From a virus: 22,809 nucleotides of DNA. Made by a program: the position numbers and the translations under genes. The stretch covers positions 1 to 22,809 of IMG/VR virus record IMGVR_UViG_3300025674_000429. One strand, 5' to 3'. The notes under the pieces are model-generated. The model saw only the letters and a list, made by a program, of their open reading frames with translations, did not search any database and was not told the origin of the DNA. Below are positions 1 through 6,114 of the stretch, one piece after another (position 1 is the stretch's first letter; the number at the start of each line of letters is the position of its first letter).

Positions 1-168
1 TTAGAGGACTTTGCCGCGTGGGTTGGCGAGAAAAGCGGTATGCCTGCTGAGTTAATCCGCACCGAGGCAGAAAAGCAAGAAGTTATGCAGGGAGCAGCAC
101 AAGCACAAGTCGCAGGGATGGAAGGTGAAGAAACGCCTCGACCACAAGAAGGGCAAACCACTCTATGA
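1..168 (+). CDS. Portal (head-tail connector) protein, C-terminal fragment
   Basis: Only the last 55 codons are in the window; the reading frame is open from base 1 to the TGA at 166-168. The visible peptide contains GMPAELIRTEAEKQEVMQ, which resembles the C-terminal tail of T7-type head-tail connector (portal) proteins, where a conserved 'P-a-e-l-i-R-t-e-x-E' helix precedes an Ala/Gln-rich end. The portal forms the dodecameric ring at the capsid vertex through which DNA is packaged and ejected. The stop overlaps the next start as ATGA, implying translational coupling. The position directly before a Bbp19-like gene, scaffold and capsid gene supports the call. The fragment is short, so identity rests on the tail motif and gene order. 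Confidence 0.75.
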   Translation, partial: LEDFAAWVGEKSGMPAELIRTEAEKQEVMQGAAQAQVAGMEGEETPRPQEGQTTL

Positions 169-449
169 GTTGGGACACAATCAACCAAGCAGCCACTGAT
201 GCGAAAGGTGCAAAGGTGGCTAACGCAGAGAAAAGAAAAGCTGCTGCTGAGTTGGCACAAGCATATAACCAATGCTTCTCTGGTGACATCGGGAAGCGTG
301 TGCTTGATGATATGACGCAGCGGTTTATCTTCAACAACTACACCCCTTTAGGCTCCGCCAATCCAAACTACGAAGCCGCTTACCATAACGGTGAGTCGGG
401 GGTTGTAAAATTCATTATCAATCAGATACAGCAAGCAAAAATACTCTAG
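165..449 (+). CDS. Bbp19-like small phage protein
   Basis: This 94-aa protein has an Ala/Lys-rich helical N-terminus (about residues 1-32). A second part follows the pattern 'F-s-G-d-x-G-k-r-V-L-d-d-l ... y-h-x-G-e-x-s-v-v-x-f-I', typical of the Bbp19-like family found between portal and scaffold genes in podoviruses such as Bordetella phage BPP-1. The function of the family is not known; its position suggests a role in head assembly or in the connector. The ATG overlaps the portal stop (ATGA). The next gene starts 10 nt downstream behind an AGGA ribosome site. Family assignment is from recognised residues, not from a search. Confidence 0.65.
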   Translation: MSWDTINQAATDAKGAKVANAEKRKAAAELAQAYNQCFSGDIGKRVLDDMTQRFIFNNYTPLGSANPNYEAAYHNGESGVVKFIINQIQQAKIL

Positions 450-459
450 GAATAATACT

Positions 460-1191
460 ATGACCGAAGAAGCGCAGATCGCAGAAGAAAGCGGCACTCT
501 GTTGGATGAGGCCACCCCCACCCTTTCTGAGGGTGAATACTTTTTATCAGATGGTATCAAGGGTTCAGGTGAAGCACCCGAATGGTACAAAAGCGACAAG
601 TATAGTTCTGTCGCGGAACAAGCCAGAGCGTACACCGAGTTAGAAAAGAAGTTCGGTGGGTTTACTGGTGCGCCCAAAGATGGATACGCAGGGCCAGAAG
701 GCGTGGATGCCGAAGATGGATTGCTGGCAGAACTGAAAGAGTTTGCCTCTACCCACAACATGAACCAAGAAGCATTTAACCAAGCCTGGGAACTGTTGAC
801 CGCCAACGAAGAAGCCTACGAGCAGGTATCTCAAGAACAAGAGATTGCCAGTCTGGGTGACAATGCAGAGCAGCGAATCAAGAATGTTGAGGGCTTCCTG
901 AAGAACAATCTGGATGCAGAGACATACGAAGCTGCGCGTGACTTGGTAACAGACGCACGATCTATTCAGTTGATCGAAATGCTTGTTGGTGCAACTGCCC
1001 CCAAGAAGCTGCCTATCGACGGTGGAGAGCATCCTACTGGTATGACATGGTCAGACATTGAAGCCGAGATGTTCAAAAGAACCGATGATGGACAACTGCT
1101 CCGTAGCATTGACATGGCTCACGAGCGTAAAATCCAGAAGATGATGAAGGAATTTGGTGGCGATAAGCCGCACCATCACGTATTCGGTTGA
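460..1191 (+). CDS. Capsid assembly scaffolding protein
   Basis: This 243-aa acidic protein guides assembly of the major capsid protein into a procapsid and leaves before DNA packaging. Residues 40-75 contain PEWYKSDKYSSVAEQARAY followed by E-L-E-K-K-F-G-G-F-T-G-A-P, the recognisable scaffold signature of T7-like podoviruses. The middle (about 85-170) is predicted helical and Glu-rich. The C-terminus (about 205-243) is basic and helical (MAHERKIQKMMKEF), as expected for the capsid-binding end of scaffolds. An AGGA ribosome site lies about 10 nt before ATG 460. It sits between the Bbp19-like gene and the capsid gene, the standard order. Its TGA overlaps the -35 element of the capsid promoter. 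Confidence 0.85.
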   Translation: MTEEAQIAEESGTLLDEATPTLSEGEYFLSDGIKGSGEAPEWYKSDKYSSVAEQARAYTELEKKFGGFTGAPKDGYAGPEGVDAEDGLLAELKEFASTHNMNQEAFNQAWELLTANEEAYEQVSQEQEIASLGDNAEQRIKNVEGFLKNNLDAETYEAARDLVTDARSIQLIEMLVGATAPKKLPIDGGEHPTGMTWSDIEAEMFKRTDDGQLLRSIDMAHERKIQKMMKEFGGDKPHHHVFG

Positions 1192-1217
1192 TCTTATGGG
1201 GTGTTTCGGTGTATAAT
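1188..1217 (+). promoter_or_regulatory. Sigma70-like promoter of the capsid gene
   Basis: TTGATC (1188-1193; 4 of 6 consensus bases) and a perfect TATAAT (1212-1217) are separated by 18 nt. The start of transcription would fall near 1224, about 124 nt before the capsid ATG. The -35 overlaps the scaffold stop codon and the -10 sits inside the inverted repeat described for 1198-1238. The sequence TATAATCGG recurs at two - strand intergenic sites. Confidence 0.65.
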
Positions 1218-1238
1218 CGGCACACTGGACACCCCTTT
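1198..1238 (+). terminator. Terminator-like hairpin overlapping the capsid promoter
   Basis: GGGGTGT (1198-1204) is the exact reverse complement of ACACCCC (1229-1235). Inside it GGTGT (1208-1212) can pair with ACACT (1222-1226), one pair being G-U, leaving a 3/2 internal loop and a 9-nt terminal loop. The right arm is followed by TTTCT. This is an imperfect, probably leaky terminator for transcripts coming from the portal-scaffold side. The U-tract is short, so termination is likely partial. Confidence 0.45.
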
Positions 1239-1246
1239 CTCCAAGG

Positions 1247-1285
1247 CCCAGTAAGTTAGGTTGGATGCTGACCAAATTTACTGGG
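1247..1285 (+). promoter_or_regulatory. Stem-loop in the capsid mRNA leader
   Basis: CCCAGTAA (1247-1254) pairs perfectly with TTACTGGG (1278-1285). Within it TTGG (1261-1264) pairs with CCAA (1272-1275) across a 7-nt loop, leaving a 6/2 internal bulge. No T-run follows, so it is not a terminator. A processing site or 5'-stabilising structure, as known in T7 capsid-region transcripts, is a plausible inference. The rest of 1286-1347 is AT-rich and ends in a GAGGA ribosome site. Confidence 0.5.
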
Positions 1286-1347
1286 TACTCAGCTAAAACC
1301 TTAAAAAATACTTTTGTTTATTTACTCTATTTTTTGAGGAATCTATT

Positions 1348-2181
1348 ATGAGTAAGACATTATCATCGGTAGCTGTTACCGAATTTGACAGCATGGTCAA
1401 GCACGCCTATCAAGGCTCTAGCTTGCTCCGTCCTGCTGTTACTGTACGAAACAACGTTGTAGGTGATACCTACAAGTTCCGCAACATGGGCAAAGGTCTG
1501 GCTAACCAGAAGTCTACTTCTGACCTGGTTACTCCAATGGACGTATCCCACAGCTTCGCAACTGCAACTCTGTCTAACTGGAATGCTCCAGAGTACACAG
1601 ATATGTTCGATGCCGCTGAAGTAAACTTTGACGAGAAGCAGGAGCTTGCAAGCACTATCGCACAGTCTCTTGGTCGTCGTTGTGACCAGCTCGTTATCGA
1701 CGCTATGGACGCTGAAACCACTTACGCTGCTACTGTAGTTGAAGGTGGCACTAACCTCACCACTGCTAAAGTTATCGACGCTCAGGTTGCTCTGCGTCGT
1801 CAGGGTGTTCCTAACTCTGAGCTGTTCGCTGCTGTAAACGCTGGTGGACTCGACGGTCTGCTGAACCAGGAGGAAGTAACTTCTTCTGACTACGCTAACG
1901 TTAAGGCTCTGGTAAATGGCGATGTTGATACTTTCGGTGGCTTTAAGTTCATCGTAGTTGAAGATCGTGATGAAGGTGGCCTGACTGTTGCTGCTGACAT
2001 CGTTGACTCTTACTTCTTCCATCGTTCTGCTGTTGGCTTGGCTATCGGCATCGACATGAAGACTAGCGTTGACTGGATCGCTGACCGTACTTCTTGGCTC
2101 TGTAATGGCGCCCTGAAGGCTGGTGCAGTTTCTCGCGATGGCCTCGGCATCGTTAAAGTTCAATACGACGAAACCGCGTAA
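1348..2181 (+). CDS. Major capsid protein
   Basis: This 277-aa protein is predicted to form the icosahedral shell. The position directly after the scaffold gene, the length, and features such as the N-terminal MSKTLSSVAVTEFDSMVKHA, an E-loop-like region around residues 45-75 and the final segment before KVQYDETA fit an HK97-fold podovirus capsid. It appears closest in gene order to BPP-1-type heads. Codon use is extreme: after the first few codons no TTA, CTA or TCA occurs in 266 codons, and Arg is almost always CGT or CGC, as expected for the most abundant virion protein. It has its own promoter, structured leader and a GAGGA ribosome site. Function is inferred mainly from context and bias, but firmly. 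Confidence 0.9.
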   Translation: MSKTLSSVAVTEFDSMVKHAYQGSSLLRPAVTVRNNVVGDTYKFRNMGKGLANQKSTSDLVTPMDVSHSFATATLSNWNAPEYTDMFDAAEVNFDEKQELASTIAQSLGRRCDQLVIDAMDAETTYAATVVEGGTNLTTAKVIDAQVALRRQGVPNSELFAAVNAGGLDGLLNQEEVTSSDYANVKALVNGDVDTFGGFKFIVVEDRDEGGLTVAADIVDSYFFHRSAVGLAIGIDMKTSVDWIADRTSWLCNGALKAGAVSRDGLGIVKVQYDETA

Positions 2182-2193
2182 GGAGATATTATC

Positions 2194-2457
2194 ATGGCTT
2201 TTTCAAGAGATGGCTTATGCCGAATTGGTGGTTCTGGTGACGGTGGTAGCACTTGGCAGTACACTTCTGCTGATGCTAAAACTGATGTTGATGATGCAGA
2301 TTACTTTCTGGATGCAATCAACGAGCTGAACATTGGTGATTTGATTATCTGTAAAGATACTTCTACCCCTACAGCTCCAGTGGTAACTATCACTTATATC
2401 AAGACTAAAACCGCTACTAGCATCACAGCGGCTGCGGGTACTACCATTACCGCATAA
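2194..2457 (+). CDS. Small capsid-associated (decoration-like) protein
   Basis: This 87-aa protein is encoded 12 nt after the capsid gene, behind an AAGGAGAT ribosome site. It shows a Gly-rich N-terminus, an Asp-rich loop (DVDDADYFLDAINELNIGD) and a beta-rich, Thr-rich C-terminus (residues about 58-87), consistent with a small virion surface or capsid-stabilising protein. In BPP-1-like heads a cement protein follows the capsid gene, so the position suggests the same role. It shares the capsid promoter and ends just before a strong terminator, which implies near-capsid transcript levels. No family was recognised with certainty, so decoration is an inference. Confidence 0.6.
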   Translation: MAFSRDGLCRIGGSGDGGSTWQYTSADAKTDVDDADYFLDAINELNIGDLIICKDTSTPTAPVVTITYIKTKTATSITAAAGTTITA

Positions 2458-2472
2458 GTAGTAAAACTGAAT

Positions 2473-2495
2473 GGGGGCTTCGGCCCCCTTTCTTT
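2473..2495 (+). terminator. Intrinsic terminator of the capsid unit
   Basis: GGGGGC (2473-2478), loop TTCG (2479-2482), GCCCCC (2483-2488), then TTTCTTT. The C(UUCG)G tetraloop is exceptionally stable. It lies 16 nt after the decoration-like gene and separates the capsid unit from the tail genes. Confidence 0.92.
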
Positions 2496-2513
2496 CCAAA
2501 CTAAAGGTTTATT

Positions 2514-3074
2514 ATGGCAAGCAGTAAGCTATCGTTAATTAATAATGCACTTATTCTGATTGGCGACAGGCCATTGACCTCCCTGACTGATGGCACTCGC
2601 GCTCAGATTGTAGCTACCAACCTATACGACAATGTTATCGAGAACGAACTCAGCAAACATCGCTGGGGTTTTGCTCGTAAAAAGATCGAGATTAGTAAGG
2701 ACGTAGCGGCCCCTGTAGGCAACGAATGGCAGACCACATACACACTGCCAGCCGACATGATCACCTTGATCAAGTTGGAGCCACTTATCCCATACCAAAT
2801 TCTAGGCGACAAGGTTTACTGCAACTACAGCGGAACCCTGTATGCCGAATACATTTATAAGCCGTCAGAGGGCGATTGGCCTCCATACTTCTGCAAGATG
2901 GTAGAGTATGCTTTGGGCATGGACTTTGCTCCGGCTATCAGAGATAGCGCAACCTCGATGGACTTACTTGCTGGACAGTATCAGAATGCAAGCCGCATGG
3001 CTCGATACACTGACTCTCAGCAACACCCACAATCTTCCATTGCATACAGACCGTTTATTGATGTGAGGTACTAA
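2514..3074 (+). CDS. Tail adaptor, tail tubular protein A (T7 gp11-like)
   Basis: This 186-aa protein joins the portal to the tail nozzle in T7-like podoviruses. Diagnostic parts are the N-terminal INNALILIGDRPLTSLTDGT, the R-A-Q-I-V-A-T-N-L-Y-D stretch, H-R-W-G-F-A-R (about residues 49-55), and the W-Q-T-T-Y-T-L-P-A-D-M segment near residue 75. All are hallmarks of the gp11 or tail-completion family. The length is close to T7 gp11 (about 196 aa). It starts after the capsid terminator behind an AAAGG site. Its TAA overlaps the nozzle ATG by 1 nt, so adaptor and nozzle are translationally coupled. No separate promoter is visible, so expression probably depends on readthrough. Confidence 0.88.
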   Translation: MASSKLSLINNALILIGDRPLTSLTDGTRAQIVATNLYDNVIENELSKHRWGFARKKIEISKDVAAPVGNEWQTTYTLPADMITLIKLEPLIPYQILGDKVYCNYSGTLYAEYIYKPSEGDWPPYFCKMVEYALGMDFAPAIRDSATSMDLLAGQYQNASRMARYTDSQQHPQSSIAYRPFIDVRY

Positions 3075-5668
3075 TGGCACAGTCACAAAACCTGCAAACC
3101 AGTTTTGCCAGCGGGGAACTGTCACCATTACTCAACGGAAGAACTGATCTAGAGCAATACTACAGAGGCGCACAGACTGCTGAGGGCGTAGTTATCGTCC
3201 CCCAAGGTGGCGTAAAGCGTAGACCTGGAACAGAGTACGTAGCTGGCGTGGGCGGCTCCTTGACTCGTGTAACCTCCCCAAATCCAACAATGCCTAACGG
3301 TGGAACTGCTGCTAATCTTAACGATGGTGATGACAGCACGTTTGGCACTACAACAGCTATATTAGCTGCTGACCTTGTTGTTGCTCACTATGATCTAACT
3401 GCAAGTCCTTCTCCTGCCTTACCTTATCAGTTTCTAGATGTAAGGAATGCTGACCTATTGGTTGCCAGTGGAGACAATCCAGAGGCAAGATACACCGCAA
3501 CATTGGCAGTAGAGCATTCTGAAAACAATACAGATTGGACTGAGCTGACCACAGCGGTAATTGATAATAAGACAAAAAGAAGTTTTAGATTTAACATATC
3601 TAGCTTGAGCAAGCGATACTGGAGAATAAAGGTTAAGGGGCCAGTAGGCTCTTCTCCGGCTAATAACTTTTACACTAGGATTGGAGAGTTTGGGTTCAAG
3701 CGTGTTATTGCATCCCCAACAAGCTCATTCCTGCATGGCTGGGAGTACGGCACAGATCAATCATATTTGATGGTTCTTAGCGAAAGTAGCGCAAGTTTTT
3801 ACAGGACTCCCAACGCAAGCAGCACCAGCACTGTTGAGGTTGCTAATGTTGTTTTGCCTTACACTACTGCTCAGTTAGGTGATGTTAAGGTAGCTCAAAC
3901 TGAAAATGTCATGCTGTTGTTCCATGAGGAACATCCTCCGCAGAGAATTATTACTGACGGCCTAGATGCGCTCAACTCTTTTATTGTTGACCCTATTCCT
4001 TTTGTTAATGTGCCTCAGTATGACTACAACGATGATAGTAGCCCTACACCAGTAGCAGAAGTACAAGAGTTGACCTTTGCCCACTTTGCTGATGGCAATA
4101 CTTTTCAGCTTGATGTTGGTGGCATACTCAGTAAGAACATTACTTTTGCTGGCGATAGCACCGCAGACGAACAAGCAAGTACAGCAGAAAATATCCGAAA
4201 GAACTTACAGGATATGCCGAACTTTGGAAACAGTGGTATAAGCGTATCGAGAACAGATGTTGCTGAGTACACAATTACATTTGATGGTGAGTCTGCTCAA
4301 CCCTTAGAGCTTCTGTCTGGGTTTGCTACAGCAACAACTAATATAAACTCTAGCGCGGCAATAGGTGTTGTGCGAACAGCAACCGGTGTAAGCAGGGCAG
4401 AAGATGTGTGGTCTGCCACAAGGGGCTATCCTCGCACTGGCGTTTTTTACGATGGTCGATTGTGGTTAGGTGGAACTAAGTCTAAGAGGCAGAGCATCTT
4501 TGCTAGTCGGGCTGGCACATTCTTTGACTACTTCCTTGAAGAGGGCGATGATGATGAAGCTATCTTTATCACTATTGATAGCCGAGGTCTTACTAACATT
4601 GTCGATCTAAACCCTGATCGTGGGCTGCAGGTATTCTGTTCTGGCGCAGAGTTTGTAGTCAAGGGCAGTACCCCAGCAGAGATTATTGTTGAGCAGCAGA
4701 CTAGGCATGGTACGTTTGGCCTAGAGACGCAATCTATTGATGGCGCAACACTGTTCGTCGATAAGAATGGCAAGACACTGAGACAGTTCCTGTTTAACTT
4801 TAATGAAGATGCTTTTACATCTAATGACATATCGGTGCTGTCATCACAGTTGATTGACCAGCCTGTAGATATGGCAATACTTCCAGGAACTACTACTGAT
4901 GATGCCAACTGGGTATTCATTGTAAACCAAGACGGTACTGCCGCAGTGCTGAACACAATGCGCTCTCAGGACATCAATGGCTTTACACGGTGGACTCCTG
5001 GCGCTTCTTCGACAGATGATACCAAAAAGAACACCATAAAAAGCTGCGCTGTAGCAGGGGATCAACTTTATATGATTTCCCAAAGAACTCCAAGCAGCAC
5101 TGCTTTCTTGGACATTGAGCGATGGGACTTTGACCGAATGCTCGACTCTGGCGTAAAGCAAACTGTAACTACTACTGGTAGCGACATTACTCTTAGCGTA
5201 GGCAGTAGGCTTGAGGGGTTTACCTTGGGCGTTATTGCTGATGGAAATGTCCTTCCAGACCGAGCTGTATCTAGTGGCAACATAACTATTACTGCCGCAG
5301 AGATGACTGGCACTTCATCTAGGGTAATTGAGTATGGTCTCAACTTTAACTGCAAGGTTAAGCCGATGCCACTGAACACTCAAGGGCCTGGCGGCATGAA
5401 TACAATGAAGCGCAAGAAGATTGTTCGCATGAATGTGCGGGTATACGAAAGCGCAGGAGTTCAGATTGACGGCAATGATGTGCCTGTTAGAAAACTGGGC
5501 GAGTCAGAAGACAGTCCTCTTAATACACCTTACACCCCCAGAACTGGTATCATACAAGATAACAATGGCGGTAATGGCTGGGACGTAGAAGTTGTCCCTG
5601 AGATCAATGTACCAAAGGGTACGCCATTCCACCTGCAAGCTATCGGGTATGAAGTATCATCATCATAG
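3074..5668 (+). CDS. Tail nozzle, tail tubular protein B (T7 gp12-like), with two inserted domains
   Basis: This 864-aa protein is the hexameric nozzle that closes the short tail and carries the fibers. The N-terminus (FASGELSPLLNGRTDLEQYY, then V-K-R-R-P-G-T-E-Y-V) and the GYPRTGVFYDGRLWLGGT block at about 451-468 are diagnostic for gp12-like proteins. Two segments look inserted. Residues about 61-211 resemble a discoidin-type (F5/8 type C) jelly roll: N-L-N-D-G-D-D-S-T-F near 81-90, D-W-T-E-L near 154, R-Y-W-R-I-K-V at 181-187. Residues about 328-436 form another beta-rich module (ELTFAHFADGNTFQLDVGG and the downstream YTITFDGESAQPLELL). The core resumes at HGWEYGTDQSYLMVLSE. Insertions could bind surface glycans; that is inference. 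A GAGGT site precedes the ATG. Confidence 0.9.
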   Translation: MAQSQNLQTSFASGELSPLLNGRTDLEQYYRGAQTAEGVVIVPQGGVKRRPGTEYVAGVGGSLTRVTSPNPTMPNGGTAANLNDGDDSTFGTTTAILAADLVVAHYDLTASPSPALPYQFLDVRNADLLVASGDNPEARYTATLAVEHSENNTDWTELTTAVIDNKTKRSFRFNISSLSKRYWRIKVKGPVGSSPANNFYTRIGEFGFKRVIASPTSSFLHGWEYGTDQSYLMVLSESSASFYRTPNASSTSTVEVANVVLPYTTAQLGDVKVAQTENVMLLFHEEHPPQRIITDGLDALNSFIVDPIPFVNVPQYDYNDDSSPTPVAEVQELTFAHFADGNTFQLDVGGILSKNITFAGDSTADEQASTAENIRKNLQDMPNFGNSGISVSRTDVAEYTITFDGESAQPLELLSGFATATTNINSSAAIGVVRTATGVSRAEDVWSATRGYPRTGVFYDGRLWLGGTKSKRQSIFASRAGTFFDYFLEEGDDDEAIFITIDSRGLTNIVDLNPDRGLQVFCSGAEFVVKGSTPAEIIVEQQTRHGTFGLETQSIDGATLFVDKNGKTLRQFLFNFNEDAFTSNDISVLSSQLIDQPVDMAILPGTTTDDANWVFIVNQDGTAAVLNTMRSQDINGFTRWTPGASSTDDTKKNTIKSCAVAGDQLYMISQRTPSSTAFLDIERWDFDRMLDSGVKQTVTTTGSDITLSVGSRLEGFTLGVIADGNVLPDRAVSSGNITITAAEMTGTSSRVIEYGLNFNCKVKPMPLNTQGPGGMNTMKRKKIVRMNVRVYESAGVQIDGNDVPVRKLGESEDSPLNTPYTPRTGIIQDNNGGNGWDVEVVPEINVPKGTPFHLQAIGYEVSSS

Positions 5669-5680
5669 AGGTTAGATAAA

Positions 5681-6112
5681 ATGCCCCCTTGGTTAATAGG
5701 ATTAATGGTCGGCAGCACAGGTTTGCAAGTCTATGGCGCAATACAGCAAGGTAGAGCGCAAAAGGCTGCTTACGAGCGTGAAGCCGAAATGAAGCGTATT
5801 GAAGCTGAAGGTGCAGAGTTAGAACGTCAACAGGCTCTTGGTAGGGCTTTGGCGGCTAATGCTGTAGCAGCAGGTATGTCTGGCATTAAGATGGAAGGCA
5901 CACCCGCTAGTATCGCTCTGGAGACTGCAAGAACAGCAAGTCTACAAGAGGGTATGTCTGGGCTAACCTCTCGACTACAACAGGCTCAATTGCGACGACA
6001 AGGCGCTATGGCATCTAGGGCTGGTGGTATTCAAGCTCTTGGATCACTGCTATCTGGCGCTACCCAGATTGGTATGGCTACTGGCGGCTATGGGCCGTAC
6101 AAGGAAGAATAA
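5681..6112 (+). CDS. Internal virion (ejection) protein, T7 gp14-like
   Basis: This 143-aa protein has a hydrophobic N-terminus (about residues 3-22, LIGLMVGSTGLQVYGAIQQG). An Arg/Glu/Ala-rich amphipathic helix follows (AYEREAEMKRIEAEGAEL, about 30-47). The rest is Ala/Gly-rich and contains M-S-G-I-K-M-E-G-T-P-A, a pattern common to gp14-like proteins ('aaaGv-x-v-x-G-S-p'). In T7, gp14 is ejected and forms the channel in the outer membrane. It lies 12 nt after the nozzle gene and 2 nt before the gp15-like gene, in the standard order. It ends with tandem in-frame stops TAATAA. Confidence 0.75.
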   Translation: MPPWLIGLMVGSTGLQVYGAIQQGRAQKAAYEREAEMKRIEAEGAELERQQALGRALAANAVAAGMSGIKMEGTPASIALETARTASLQEGMSGLTSRLQQAQLRRQGAMASRAGGIQALGSLLSGATQIGMATGGYGPYKEE

Positions 6113-6114
6113 TA

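Noticed and set aside
1190-1300. A possible tRNA or small structured RNA in the gap before the capsid gene
   Set aside because: No T-loop GTTCRA box, no acceptor stem pairing over about 73 nt and no anticodon arm. The stems fit a terminator-like hairpin and a leader stem-loop.
1363-2163. A 266-codon open frame antisense to the capsid gene
   Set aside because: It is in exact register with the capsid codons and exists because the gene avoids TTA, CTA and TCA. It has no ribosome site and no plausible protein features.
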